Numbered from the stretch's first letter, positions 26,049 to 34,965 are shown. The stretch is DNA of 35,037 nt from an uncultured Alphaproteobacteria bacterium (GCA_938083135.1 CALLKY010000006.1:1-35037); one strand, 5' to 3'. Made by a program: numbers and translations. The notes: generated from the letters alone by a model not told the origin.

Positions 26049-27224
26049 TTAATCATTCGCGCGTTCAAGCAGTTTCTGCATCCGGCCCATAGCGTCCTCA
26101 ATTTGCTCTGCACTTGCGGCATAGCTGAACCGGATAAAGCCTTCGCCCAGTGCGCCAAAGCTGGTGCCAGCAACAACGGCCACGCCAGCCTGCTCCAACA
26201 ATTGTGTCTGCAGGGCTTTCGCGTCCATGCCGGTGCCGGTGATGTTCGGGAACGCATAGAACGCGCCACCCGGCTCGGCGCAGCGCACCCCCGGAAGCGC
26301 ATTCAGCGCATCAACGATTAAGCGGCGGCGCTTATCAAACGCTACCAGCATGCCATCCACTTCGTCTTGCGGCCCGTTCAGCGCAGCAATCCCGGCAAAC
26401 TGTGTCGGCGCGTTGACGCAGGAATGGCAGTTCACAGCCAGCTTCTCCACATGGCCGATCAGCCTCTCCGGCCAGATCGAGTAGCCAAGGCGCCACCCGG
26501 TCATTGCGTAGGTCTTGCTCCAGCCGTTCAGGACGATCAGCCGGTCACGCAGGTCCTCATAGGCCAGCATGGAGGCATGCTGGCGACCGTCATAGAGCAT
26601 ACGGTCATAGATTTCGTCGCTCATCACCACGACATTCGGCCATTCAGCGAGGCCCGCCGCCAGCTTGTCCAATTCTTCCTTCGGCGTGACGCCGCCCGTT
26701 GGGTTGGCGGGCGTGTTCATAATGATCAGCCGCGTTTTTGGTGTGATCTGCGACAGGACCTCATCGGCGCTGAACGCAAAGCCTTTTTCTTCCAACAACC
26801 GCATGGGCACGGGTGTCGCACCCGCATAGCGAATGACGCTTTCGTAGATTGGAAAGCCTGGATTCGGATAAATGATCTCAGCGCCTGGCTCCGCGAACAT
26901 CATCACGGCGAAGAACATTGTGGGCTTGCCGCCCGGCATGATCATGATGTTTTCAGGGTCGATCACTGCACCCCGGCGCTTCAGCGTGTCAGCCGCGACA
27001 GCCTCACGCAGTTCCGGAATCCCCTTGGCCGGCGTGTAGCCATGGTGCCCGTCCCGCATGGCCTTTATCGCCGCTTCGACCACATGGCCGGGCGTTTTGA
27101 AATCCGGCTGGCCGATGCCCAGATTGATTACATCTTTTCCGGCTGCCGCGAGTTTGGCGGCGCGCGCCAGCACCTCGAACGCGGTTTCGGTGCCAAGGTT
27201 GTTCAGATTATCGGCCAACTGCAT
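26049..27224 (-). CDS. Class I/II PLP-dependent aminotransferase (aspartate aminotransferase-like)
   Basis: A 391-residue fold-type I transaminase. Seen are INLGIGQPDFKTP near the N-terminus, the substrate-binding NTPANPTGG, MSDEIYD (PLP-ring aspartate), and the Schiff-base lysine in LNGWSKTYAMTGWRLGY; a C-terminal arginine in FIRFSYA binds the substrate carboxylate. It is of the AspC/AlaA-like group; the amino-acid substrate is not certain. The start ATG at 27224 fits family length although no ribosome binding site is visible; the frame runs on to a GTG at 27290. It lies upstream of glnB on the same strand, but the sigma-54 promoter between them makes glnBA a separate unit. Confidence 0.9.
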   Translation of the reverse strand: MQLADNLNNLGTETAFEVLARAAKLAAAGKDVINLGIGQPDFKTPGHVVEAAIKAMRDGHHGYTPAKGIPELREAVAADTLKRRGAVIDPENIMIMPGGKPTMFFAVMMFAEPGAEIIYPNPGFPIYESVIRYAGATPVPMRLLEEKGFAFSADEVLSQITPKTRLIIMNTPANPTGGVTPKEELDKLAAGLAEWPNVVVMSDEIYDRMLYDGRQHASMLAYEDLRDRLIVLNGWSKTYAMTGWRLGYSIWPERLIGHVEKLAVNCHSCVNAPTQFAGIAALNGPQDEVDGMLVAFDKRRRLIVDALNALPGVRCAEPGGAFYAFPNITGTGMDAKALQTQLLEQAGVAVVAGTSFGALGEGFIRFSYAASAEQIEDAMGRMQKLLERAND

Positions 27225-27319
27225 TGGATATCGGGCTTTCGTTAGAGGAATCAGAACCAAGACGTTCCGCCAGACTATGCCGCTGACCACGCCTGTTGAG
27301 AAGAGGGCACAAATGCATA

Positions 27320-27349
27320 TTGACGTCGGCCTATGGTTCCGCGTAAATC
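27320..27349 (+). promoter_or_regulatory. Probable promoter of tRNA-His
   Basis: TTGACG at 27320-27325 and TAAATC at 27344-27349 are 18 bases apart; transcription would start about 27356, some 28 bases before the tRNA. The -35 hexamer is good, the -10 is moderate. Confidence 0.5.
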
Positions 27350-27384
27350 CTGGCTCTCGCTGGCGCGTCGCTGGCTTGCGTGTG

Positions 27385-27461
27385 GTGCCTGTAGCTCAGT
27401 TGGTTAGAGCGCCTGGTTGTGGTCCAGGAGGTCGCCGGTTCAAATCCGGTCAGGCACCCCA
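27385..27461 (+). tRNA. tRNA-His (anticodon GTG)
   Basis: The cloverleaf is complete: acceptor GTGCCTG pairs with CAGGCAC, D arm GCTCAGTTGGTTAGAGC, anticodon stem CCTGG/CCAGG around TTGTGGT with anticodon GTG, T arm CCGGTTCAAATCCGG, and an encoded CCA. The base before the acceptor (27384) is G and the discriminator is C, the G-1:C73 pair that identifies tRNA-His. A T-run (27463-27467) follows. Confidence 0.97.
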
Positions 27462-27541
27462 ATTTTTCTTAGCCGCTTCCCCAAGCCATCGCTAAGATCA
27501 TTCGCGCCAATCCGCACACTTGCCGATGGACGCGCTTTTTC

Positions 27542-28240
27542 ATGTCAGACGCCGAAAAGAAACCAACTGCCCGCCCGCCGATCCGGGACGCTGCAACGCT
27601 GATCATCGTTCGTATGAAAGGCAATGAGCCCGAGGTGCTGATGGGCGAGCGCAGCTCTGGCCATGTTTTCTTCCCGCATCACTATGTCTTCCCCGGTGGC
27701 CGGGTCGAGCGCGCGGATGGGTTTGTCCAACCAGCATCACCTTTGCGCCCTGCCGTGCTGGAACGGCTTTCCGCCTCCGCAACGCCGCATCGCGCGCAAG
27801 CCCTCGCGCTTGCCGCTGTCCGCGAAACCTTTGAGGAGGCCGGGCTCGTCATCGGTGAGAAGATTGCCGCCAAGCCTGCGCGCATCCAAAAAGGCTGGGA
27901 AGAATTTTACGACACCGGATTCGGGCCAAAGCTGGATGGGCTGACCTATGTCTATCGCGCCGTCACGCCAGCCGCCCGGCCACGCCGCTTCAACGCCCGC
28001 TTTTTCGCGGCTGATTACGATCAGGTCGTCCATGACATCAAGAAGCCAGATGGTGAGCTGCTAAAGCTGCAATGGCGCGATATCGATTCGGCGCTGGAAC
28101 TCAAGATCCGCCCGATCACCGCGATTGTTCTAAAAGAAATCAATGCGCGGATGGAAGCCGGAAAGCTGCATGATGATGAATGGCCTGTCGGCTGGGTAAA
28201 ATCCACCTATGGCGGCAAACGGATTAGTGGCCAGGAATAA
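27542..28240 (+). CDS. Nudix hydrolase with extended Nudix box
   Basis: A 232-residue Nudix-fold pyrophosphohydrolase. The two halves of the Nudix box are PGGRVE at 51-56 and RETFEEAG at 94-101, so about 28 residues separate them beyond the classical spacing. This split box is seen in NUDT7/NUDT19-like CoA and acyl-CoA diphosphatases and related bacterial proteins, so a CoA-ester or nucleotide-sugar substrate is possible. The start at 27542 lies soon after the tRNA; the ribosome binding site is not clear. The stop is four bases before the start of the Nnr gene, so they are likely one operon. Confidence 0.85.
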   Translation: MSDAEKKPTARPPIRDAATLIIVRMKGNEPEVLMGERSSGHVFFPHHYVFPGGRVERADGFVQPASPLRPAVLERLSASATPHRAQALALAAVRETFEEAGLVIGEKIAAKPARIQKGWEEFYDTGFGPKLDGLTYVYRAVTPAARPRRFNARFFAADYDQVVHDIKKPDGELLKLQWRDIDSALELKIRPITAIVLKEINARMEAGKLHDDEWPVGWVKSTYGGKRISGQE

Positions 28241-28244
28241 CTCC

Positions 28245-29714
28245 ATGGGATCCGCCGGCCTCGAACTCCTGAAGACGGCGGAAATGTATGCGGCGGATAA
28301 AGCCGCGATCAAAAGCGGCGTCTCCGGCATTACCTTGATGGAGAATGCAGGTGCTGCTGTGGCTGCCGCAATCCGCCGCCGCTGGGCACCCTGCCCGCTT
28401 GTGGTTCTGGCCGGCCCTGGTGCCAATGGTGGCGACGGCTGGGTGATCGCCCGACTGCTGGCGGACGCCGGATGGCCCGTCCGCATAGCCCTCCTCGGTG
28501 ACCGCGAGAGGCTCAAAGGCGACACGGCCCATCACGCAGCACTATGGACAGGGGATGTGGAGGCAGCCTCACCCAACGCCCTGAACGGCGCTGAACTCAT
28601 CGTCGACGCCCTCTTTGGCGCTGGTCTTGCCCGTCCGCTAGAAGGCGCGGCCCTGGCCTTGGTCAAGGCGATGGCGGTCCATTTGGCCCCCGTAATTGCT
28701 GTCGATCTACCCTCTGGCGTGAATGGCGACACGGGGCAGGTTCTGGGCGCAGCTGCGCAGGCTCACCTGACTGTCACCTTCTTCCGCCAAAAGCCCGGGC
28801 ATCTGTTGGCGCCAGGACGGTTTCTCTGCGGGGAGATCATTACGGCCGACATTGGCGTTCCAGAGAGCGCTGCATCCAGTGTTCAGACTTTTCAGAATAC
28901 GCCAGCGCTCTGGCCTGCAGCCGCACACGGCCCAGACCCATCCGGCCACAAATACACGCGCGGGCATGCGCTGATTGCTGGCGGTGCCGAGACAACGGGT
29001 GCCGCCAGGTTAACGGCGCGGGCGGCGCTTCGGTCTGGCGCAGGACTTGCCACCATTGCAGCGCCACGGCGCGCCTGGCCCGTATATGCGGCAGCAGAAC
29101 TCGCCGTGATGGTGCGGCCAATTGATGACGTGGCCGGATATACGGCGCTGCTAGAGGACAAACGTTTTTCCGTACTCACACTCGGACCTGGCCTTGGCTT
29201 AGACGCTCCCGCGCGCGGTTTGGTCGAGGCTGCTGGTGCGACTGGCCGTCAACTGGTGCTGGATGCCGATGCACTGACACTTTTCGCAGACACGCCTGAA
29301 GTCCTGTTCGAAATGACCCGTGCAGCACCCGCAGCCGTGCTCACGCCGCATATGGGCGAGTTCCAGCGGCTTTTCGGCGACGTCGCAGGATCAAAGTTGG
29401 ATCAAGCGCGCGCTGCCGCTGTTCTATCCGGCGCAGTAATGGTTCTAAAAGGCCCAGATACCGTCATCGCTGCCCCAGATGGCCGTGCGGCAATCAACGC
29501 CCACGCACCGCCAACATTGGCGACCGCGGGTTCAGGCGATGTGCTGGCAGGGATCATCACCGGATTGCTAGCAAGCGGTGCAAGCGCCTTTGATGCGGCC
29601 TGCGCAGGCGTTTGGCTGCATGGTGAGGCCGCCTATCAGTTCGGGCCAGGGCTGATCGCGTCTGACCTTTTGGACACGCTGCCAGTCGCATTAAGCGCCG
29701 CCGCGCTCAAATAA
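28245..29714 (+). CDS. nnr: Bifunctional NAD(P)H-hydrate repair enzyme Nnr
   Basis: Repairs damaged NADH and NADPH hydrates: the N-terminal YjeF_N domain (about 1-210) is the epimerase NnrE and the C-terminal YjeF_C domain (about 225-489) is the ADP-dependent dehydratase NnrD. Seen are MENAG and GPGANGGDGWVIARLL in the first domain, and GPGLGLD, LDADAL, LTPHMGEF and TAGSGDVLAGIITGLLA in the second. The 489-residue length is normal for the fused form. The start at 28245 has AGGA eight bases upstream; an in-frame ATG at 28209 lies inside the Nudix gene. The stop overlaps the convergent methyltransferase gene by 24 bases. Confidence 0.94.
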   Translation: MGSAGLELLKTAEMYAADKAAIKSGVSGITLMENAGAAVAAAIRRRWAPCPLVVLAGPGANGGDGWVIARLLADAGWPVRIALLGDRERLKGDTAHHAALWTGDVEAASPNALNGAELIVDALFGAGLARPLEGAALALVKAMAVHLAPVIAVDLPSGVNGDTGQVLGAAAQAHLTVTFFRQKPGHLLAPGRFLCGEIITADIGVPESAASSVQTFQNTPALWPAAAHGPDPSGHKYTRGHALIAGGAETTGAARLTARAALRSGAGLATIAAPRRAWPVYAAAELAVMVRPIDDVAGYTALLEDKRFSVLTLGPGLGLDAPARGLVEAAGATGRQLVLDADALTLFADTPEVLFEMTRAAPAAVLTPHMGEFQRLFGDVAGSKLDQARAAAVLSGAVMVLKGPDTVIAAPDGRAAINAHAPPTLATAGSGDVLAGIITGLLASGASAFDAACAGVWLHGEAAYQFGPGLIASDLLDTLPVALSAAALK

Positions 29715-31031
29715 CGTCGCGACTTCTAAATGAGGCGTCCAGCGGAATTGATCGATGGGCTGGGCAATACGAAACCGATATCCCGCGTCCACAAGTACGC
29801 GCCCATCCCGCGCTAAGGCCGCAGGATTGCACGATAGATAGATGATCCGATCCGGCCCGCCAGTCGCCAAGGATTCCACCTGATGCGCAGCCCCACTTCG
29901 GGGCGGGTCTAACAACACGGCGTCATAGGGCTTTAATTCATCCACGCGTAGCGGCCGCCGGGCAAGATCCCGAACATGGCCTTTGACGAATCCACCAAGT
30001 CCCGCCTGCCCTGCCGCTTGGTTCAGTGCCGCGATCATCGCCGGGGCACCTTCATAGGCTACCACATGCACGCCATCGCCACCAAGCCGGAGCGCGAATG
30101 GCCCCCAGCCGGAATAAAGGTCCGCGATATGCTTAGCACCCTGCAGATGGTCAGCAGCGAAATCAGCCATCGCCTGCTCGCCTTCCGCGGTCGGCTGCAG
30201 GAAAGCACCAGGGGCGGGTGCGGCGCGCACGGGGCCAAGCGTGATCATAGGCGTGCGTCGGGCAGCAACGCTCTCGGTAATATCACCATCTTCAGCAACC
30301 CATGCGAACCGGGCGATATTCTTTGCGTCCGCGAAGTCTGCGATAGCTTGCCGTTCGGTCAAATCCAACGGGCGGTTGCGGATCAACAGCAAGTCCAGCC
30401 CCGTTGGGGAGGCCCACGCTTCAACGTCCCCCACTTCGCCAGACCGCAGCAGTCGATCCAACAATGGACGCAATGCAACAGGTAGGTCCGCCAAATCTGG
30501 AACGGCGGCGATGCACTGATCTATCGGCACGATCTGGCGGCTCGCGCGGGCATTGAACCCAAGAATAGCCCCACCGGCCCGGCCGATAGCCGCAAACCGC
30601 AACCGCCGACGGCCTTCGCCAATACGCAGCAATGGCAACCGCGTTTCCGGCTCCAAGCTGCGGCTTCCTAACGCCTGATCGACCAAGCCTTCTTTCCAGG
30701 CCAAATAGGCATCGTCCGCCATATGCTGGACAGAGCAGCCGCCACATTGATCCGCATAGGCGCATGGCGGGGTGATGCGTTCTGGTGCGGGCTGAAGCAC
30801 TTCCAGCACTTCAGCAATTCGCCCCTCGCCCTTTTTGTCGCCGAGGCGCACACGCGCTTCCTCACCCGGCAACAGGCCCGGGACATAAACAGGCGCGCCA
30901 TTGTGTGCGCCAATACCGTCCCCCTGCGCGCCAAGCCGCTCGACTGTAATATTCGCGTCAACCGGCGCTGGTGCCCGCCGTTTTGGGCGGCCCGGTTTAC
31001 GGCTTTGTCGCCGCGATGAGGTATTCGACAT
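29691..31031 (-). CDS. RumA/RlmD-like RNA (uracil-5)-methyltransferase
   Basis: A 446-residue SAM-dependent rRNA methyltransferase of the TrmA/RumA group. An N-terminal TRAM domain (about 25-80) is followed by a [4Fe-4S] cluster motif with C90, C96, C99 and C173, then the SAM-binding domain with DLYSGWGPFALRL, the substrate loop DPPRSG, and the catalytic nucleophile in YLSCNPAALARD. It would make 5-methyluridine in 23S rRNA; the exact site is not readable. The basic N-terminus (SRRQSRKPGRPKRR) may contact RNA. It overlaps tlyA by 35 bases, so it is in one operon with it. Confidence 0.92.
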   Translation of the reverse strand: MSNTSSRRQSRKPGRPKRRAPAPVDANITVERLGAQGDGIGAHNGAPVYVPGLLPGEEARVRLGDKKGEGRIAEVLEVLQPAPERITPPCAYADQCGGCSVQHMADDAYLAWKEGLVDQALGSRSLEPETRLPLLRIGEGRRRLRFAAIGRAGGAILGFNARASRQIVPIDQCIAAVPDLADLPVALRPLLDRLLRSGEVGDVEAWASPTGLDLLLIRNRPLDLTERQAIADFADAKNIARFAWVAEDGDITESVAARRTPMITLGPVRAAPAPGAFLQPTAEGEQAMADFAADHLQGAKHIADLYSGWGPFALRLGGDGVHVVAYEGAPAMIAALNQAAGQAGLGGFVKGHVRDLARRPLRVDELKPYDAVLLDPPRSGAAHQVESLATGGPDRIIYLSCNPAALARDGRVLVDAGYRFRIAQPIDQFRWTPHLEVATLFERGGA

Positions 31032-31740
31032 TGCCTTCAGCCCCTGTAATCGGGCTTTCTGTAATGCCCATAACGTGCCAGCCCATATCGCCCACCAGCC
31101 AATTCTGAATGCGGTCTACCACGGCTTCGCGCACAGCAGTGTCTTTTACGACGCCGTTTTTCCCAACATTGCCGCGCCCCGCTTCAAACTGCGGTTTAAT
31201 CAGCGCTGCGATCCATGCACCACGCGCTGCGAAACTCATCGGTGTCGGCAATACGGTTGCGAGGCCGATAAAGCTGGCGTCGCACACAATTGCGCCTGCC
31301 GGGTCCGGAATGTGTTCCGCTGTCAGGTGACGCGCGTTCTGACCTTCCAGCACAATCACCCGATCATCCGTGCGGAGTTTCCAGGCGAGCTGCCCTTTCC
31401 CTACGTCGACCGCGAACACTTTCGCAGCCCCATTCGCTAGCAGCACATCGGTAAATCCACCGGTGGAGGAACCGACATCAATCGCCGTGACGCCCGTCGC
31501 ATCCAACCCGAAATGCTCTATAGCATGGGCAAGTTTCAGGCCGCCGCGCCCAACCCAGGGGTGATCCTGCCCGCGCACATCCAAAGGCTTATCATCCCGG
31601 ATCTGCGCGCCTGGCTTCTCCACCCGCTGTTCGCCCGTGAACACTTTGCCCGCCATAATCAGCGCCTGCGCTTTGGAGCGGGTCTCGACCAGGCCCCGCG
31701 TCACCAGCGCCTGATCTGCGCGCATTTTGGCGATCGCCAT
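30997..31740 (-). CDS. tlyA: TlyA-family rRNA 2'-O-methyltransferase
   Basis: A 247-residue protein with an N-terminal S4 RNA-binding domain (MRADQALVTRGLVETRSKAQALIMAGKV region) and an FtsJ-type SAM domain (AIDVGSSTGGFTDVLLANGAAKVFAVDVG). TlyA methylates cytidine 2'-OH in 16S and/or 23S rRNA; the older name 'hemolysin A' is misleading. KPQFEAGR and the catalytic lysines are conserved. In other alphaproteobacteria it often follows dxs, which is not present here. Confidence 0.94.
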   Translation of the reverse strand: MAIAKMRADQALVTRGLVETRSKAQALIMAGKVFTGEQRVEKPGAQIRDDKPLDVRGQDHPWVGRGGLKLAHAIEHFGLDATGVTAIDVGSSTGGFTDVLLANGAAKVFAVDVGKGQLAWKLRTDDRVIVLEGQNARHLTAEHIPDPAGAIVCDASFIGLATVLPTPMSFAARGAWIAALIKPQFEAGRGNVGKNGVVKDTAVREAVVDRIQNWLVGDMGWHVMGITESPITGAEGNVEYLIAATKP

Positions 31741-31764
31741 TGGTGTTGCCCCTTGGGTCAGGCC

Positions 31765-31980
31765 CTAGGGCCGCATGAACACGTGGTCTTCGTCATCGCC
31801 CATATTCTGCGCGATGAAGGTCAGCTCATTCTGCGCATCTTCAACGCCAGACACATCCGCCAGTGCGGCAGCAGCGGCGTCCAGCAGCGAGCGAAGCGCG
31901 GCAGGGCCATCGACGTTTTCTGCCTTGGCTGCATCCATTATGCGCGTGAGTTCAGCACGGGCGAATTCTGAGGGGGTCAT
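31765..31980 (-). CDS. Small acidic protein of unknown function
   Basis: A 71-residue helical acidic protein (SEFARAELTRIMDAAKAENV...) with no recognised family. It is accepted as a gene because its start overlaps the stop of the DUF2889 gene as ATGA and it is followed 24 bases later by tlyA on the same strand, so it sits in a continuous operon. Confidence 0.6.
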   Translation of the reverse strand: MTPSEFARAELTRIMDAAKAENVDGPAALRSLLDAAAAALADVSGVEDAQNELTFIAQNMGDDEDHVFMRP

Positions 31981-32588
31981 CAGCTGGCTTCCTTCTTCTC
32001 TACTTTTTTCTTTTCTGCAGCAGCCTTCAGCTTGGCGACTTCGGCCTGCAAGCGCTTCACGACCGGACCATCTTCCGCCAATGCATAGCAGGAGTTTGTT
32101 GGCGGGCCGCGTCGGCGCATGGCCTCACCTTCAGGCAAGCCTTGCTCCCGTAGCAGATGCTCGCGGTAAGCGAAGACTGTTTGGAAGGCGGTTGTGCCAA
32201 CGGGATAGAGCAATTCCAGCAAGTGCGTGCAGCCCTTAGCGCGGCCATACCGCTCCTTCACCTCATTCATCCATCCGCCTTTTATGCGCAGGCCTGCCAG
32301 CTTAGAGAACGCCCAGGCGGCGCTGGGGCATACCTCATACGGGCTGCGGCGGGTGAAGGCTTCCGCGCGTTCAATATTCAGGCGATCATCGACCGTTAGC
32401 CGGATTGCCATTTCATGCACCGGATCATCCGCTAGCACGAGGCCCCGGAAGCGGCTTTCAAACGGATAGGTCTTCACATCCGTGATCGAGCCTTCAATGT
32501 CCCAAAGCCCATCCTCACGGGCATATCCACGGCATTCAACCGAGCGCACATGCAAGAGCTTGCGCGGGGCGGGCGGACTTAAATCCAT
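31980..32588 (-). CDS. DUF2889 family protein
   Basis: A 202-residue protein with the DUF2889 pattern: RSVECRGYAREDGLWDIEGSITDVKTYPF near the N-terminus, then PVHEMAIRLTVDDRLNIERAEA and the cysteine-containing CPSAAWAFSKLAGLRIKGGW. The C-terminal 30 residues are lysine-rich. Function of the family is unknown. The start at 32588 has GGAG nine bases before it; the longer frame begins with a TTG at 32657. It is the first gene of the tlyA operon and divergent from the FAD monooxygenase across about 113 bases. Confidence 0.82.
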   Translation of the reverse strand: MDLSPPAPRKLLHVRSVECRGYAREDGLWDIEGSITDVKTYPFESRFRGLVLADDPVHEMAIRLTVDDRLNIERAEAFTRRSPYEVCPSAAWAFSKLAGLRIKGGWMNEVKERYGRAKGCTHLLELLYPVGTTAFQTVFAYREHLLREQGLPEGEAMRRRGPPTNSCYALAEDGPVVKRLQAEVAKLKAAAEKKKVEKKEAS

Positions 32589-32701
32589 GGGAGCAGGCTC
32601 CGGCTGCGAGGGAGACGATATTTCAATGAAGCATATGGCCCGTGAAATTCCGGTCAACGCGGGTTAGAGTCGCGCACAGTCTCGAAATTGAGGAATAGAT
32701 T

Positions 32702-33922
32702 ATGCGGGTTGTGATTGTCGGCGGTGGCGTGGCCGGATTGGCGTTGGCACTCGGTCTCCGTCGCCAAGGCATCGACTATGTGGTGCTGGAACAGGCACCG
32801 AAGTTTGAAGCTGTTGGCGCTGGCATTCAGCTCAGCCCAAATGCGACCCGCACACTTGGCTATCTGGGCGTTATGGAGCGGCTAGAGCCGCGCGTCGTCC
32901 GCCCTGGTCATCACCGATTTGTCGCTTGGGATACGGCTGAACCACTGCTGACAACGCCATTGGGCGACGCAGTGCATGAGACGTTCGGCACCCCTTATTT
33001 CCACGCCCATCGCGCAGACTTGCTTGATGCCATTCTCGCAGAAATCGGCGAGGATGAGCGCATTCAGATGAACGCCCATGTCAATGAAGTTGGTGAAGAT
33101 GGCGCGCGCGCCTGGGCTGTGCTGGCGGATGGCAGTCACGTTGAAGGCGATGTGTTGATTGCAGCGGAAGGTGTCCGCAGTCGCATCCGCGAGCAGATGT
33201 TTGAGCCGGAAGCGCCGCAATTCTCTGGCTGCATGGCCTGGCGCGGGCTAACCCCGGCCAGCGTCGCGAAGTCACTTGGGTTTGAGCATGACAGCTATAT
33301 CTGGATGGGGCCGGAACGGAGCGTGGTGATCTACTATGTCTCCGGCGGTGAGCTCATCAACTGGATCGGCATTGGCCCTTCTGATGGCGACACCCGCGAA
33401 AGCTGGACGACCCAAGGCACCACCGAAGCCGCATTGGAAGAATATGACGGCTGGCACCCCATGGTACGCGGGCTGATTGAGCAATCCGCGCCGCCGTTTA
33501 AATGGGCCCTATACGATCGCCAACCGCTGGAAAGCTGGGTCCATGGCCGCATCGCGCTGATTGGCGACGCCGCCCACGCCATGCTGCCTTACCACGCCCA
33601 AGGTGCAACCCAATCCATTGAGGATGCCTGGGTCCTCGCGCGGCGACTGGCGCTCTCAGCCAATGCGGATGCAGCGCTCGCCAGCTATCAGGCGCTCCGC
33701 CAGGAACGCACGGCGCAAGTCCAAGGAGCCAGCCGCGCCGCGCAGACGCTGTTTCACATGTCAGACGAAACGGCACTGGCCCGCCGCAACCAACGCTTCC
33801 GGTCCATGCAAGCCAGCATCGGCGAAGGCTTCCCCCCCGGCCAAGAATGGCTCTTCGCCTACGACCCAGAAAAAGCAGCCTCCGGTGAAGATGGCGACTG
33901 GCAGAAAATGGCTTGGCGGTGA
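32702..33922 (+). CDS. FAD-dependent monooxygenase (salicylate hydroxylase-like)
   Basis: A 406-residue class A flavoprotein aromatic hydroxylase. Seen are the FAD-binding VIVGGGVAGLALALGLRRQG at the N-terminus, the DG-type segment in VEGDVLIAAEGVRSRIRE, and the second FAD motif RIALIGDAAHAMLPYHAQGATQSIEDA. It would hydroxylate an aromatic acid with NAD(P)H and O2; salicylate or 3-hydroxybenzoate types are nearest, but the substrate is not determinable. The start has GAGGA seven bases upstream. No other ring-cleavage gene is adjacent. Confidence 0.9.
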   Translation: MRVVIVGGGVAGLALALGLRRQGIDYVVLEQAPKFEAVGAGIQLSPNATRTLGYLGVMERLEPRVVRPGHHRFVAWDTAEPLLTTPLGDAVHETFGTPYFHAHRADLLDAILAEIGEDERIQMNAHVNEVGEDGARAWAVLADGSHVEGDVLIAAEGVRSRIREQMFEPEAPQFSGCMAWRGLTPASVAKSLGFEHDSYIWMGPERSVVIYYVSGGELINWIGIGPSDGDTRESWTTQGTTEAALEEYDGWHPMVRGLIEQSAPPFKWALYDRQPLESWVHGRIALIGDAAHAMLPYHAQGATQSIEDAWVLARRLALSANADAALASYQALRQERTAQVQGASRAAQTLFHMSDETALARRNQRFRSMQASIGEGFPPGQEWLFAYDPEKAASGEDGDWQKMAWR

Positions 33923-33975
33923 CCCTTTAGGCAAACTGGAAACGCGCGTTCTCAGGCAAACGCCATATACACGCT

Positions 33976-34386
33976 CTAAGGATTGGTTTTGCCAGGCAAG
34001 CTTGGCGCTAGATTGCTCAACTTCGCAGTTCGCATCTCCTTGCCATTGGTTGCGATGATTGTCAGGTCAGGGCCAGCAATTTCACGCGCAACTTGAAGGC
34101 AGGCGCCGCAAGGCCACGTTACCTCGCCATCCGTTTTCGGCGCATGCAGCACCAAAACCGTCGGCTTCCCTGCGGATTGGGTGACGGCGCTGTAGAGTGC
34201 GACGCGCTCCGCGCACATCGACAGTCCAAGCGAAATATTCTCAATCAGAAAGCCTGGGACTGTCTCGCCCGTTTCCGTTTGGATTGCAGCACCCATTTTA
34301 AAGTTAGAATATGGCGCATAGGCCCGGTCTCGCGCTGCCCGCGCCGCCTCAATTAGGCGGCCATGATCATCCTTCTCATCGGCCAT
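33976..34386 (-). CDS. cdd: Cytidine deaminase
   Basis: A 136-residue zinc enzyme that deaminates cytidine and deoxycytidine to uridine in pyrimidine salvage. The family signatures are YAPYSNFKMGAAI at 23-35, the zinc and catalytic CAE at 58-60, and the zinc pair in PCGACLQ with C93 and C96. This gives the Cys3 zinc site of the homotetrameric type. The product is of the usual length. It is 54 bases from the convergent monooxygenase end. No thymidine phosphorylase or deoA neighbour is seen. Confidence 0.93.
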   Translation of the reverse strand: MADEKDDHGRLIEAARAARDRAYAPYSNFKMGAAIQTETGETVPGFLIENISLGLSMCAERVALYSAVTQSAGKPTVLVLHAPKTDGEVTWPCGACLQVAREIAGPDLTIIATNGKEMRTAKLSNLAPSLPGKTNP

Positions 34387-34455
34387 TTAGACTGATCCCT
34401 ATCTCGTCACTGATGCGAACACTTTTCGCTGCTTGCCCGTCAATCTTCCAGAGCC

Positions 34456-34899
34456 TTACTGATCCATACTGCCACCGAAGTTCTCTCCGTCGAAGAGCGG
34501 CGCTAGGGTGGCATGGTTGAGTTCGCCGACATAGGTCAAGCCATTTGGGCCGCCAACGAATACTTCAGCCAAACCGGACCGCACTGTAGCACCAGCAGGC
34601 GTCTTGTTGATTGCGCCGACCACCAAATCCGAAAAACCATCTCCGTTAAAATCCGCCGCCTTTTGCGAAGAGCCGATGAACGCATCTGCTTCGATTGGAA
34701 CGGGCGCGCCTCCACCAAGCAACTGGTCTGGCTCTAGCGTTCCGTTGTTATTTGCGAACAGAAACACCCTGCCTGTGCGAATAGGCGAAATGTTCGTCAA
34801 TACGGGCTGGCGTCCAAGATCAGGAATGATCAGCGTGCAATCCAAGGACGGCACCTGGATATCTGGCTGACCACCAGGGCGCGTTCGACCGTGGACATG
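34456..34899 (-). pseudogene. Truncated FG-GAP (integrin-like beta-propeller) repeat fragment
   Basis: The frame from a TGA at 34900-34902 to a TAA at 34456 encodes part of a beta-propeller: VFLFANNNGTLEPDQLL, then KAADFNGDGFSDLVVGAINK with the calcium-binding D-x-N-x-D-G-x-x-D pattern of an FG-GAP repeat, then AEVFVGGPNGLTYVG. It ends NFGGSMDQ, exactly where the next FG-GAP blade should begin. The best internal start is a GTG at 34854 with no ribosome binding site or signal peptide, whereas such proteins are normally secreted, long and multi-repeat. Both ends look cut, so this is probably a gene remnant. The same frame continues upstream of the TGA toward the palindrome. Confidence 0.6.
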
Positions 34900-34965
34900 T
34901 CAATCGCGGAGTAAAAAGGGGCCAGTTCCCGGTAGAATATAGGTCCATCTTGCTGGTTCAGGATG
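34900..34965. other. Unassigned stretch between the FG-GAP fragment and the palindrome
   Basis: The minus-strand frame of the FG-GAP fragment continues above the TGA with protein-like sequence (GAILNQQDGPIFYRELAPF) without a start codon. It could be an earlier part of the same broken gene or of another. No promoter or RNA feature is seen. Confidence 0.35.

Noticed and set aside
26367-27245. A 292-residue open frame on the plus strand
   Set aside because: It is the antisense shadow of the aminotransferase gene, with arginine/histidine-rich low-complexity composition and no family motif.
31765-31980. Exonuclease VII small subunit (xseB) for the 71-residue protein next to tlyA
   Set aside because: Size and neighbourhood invite it, but the sequence does not show the xseB pattern (FExALxELExIVxxLE).
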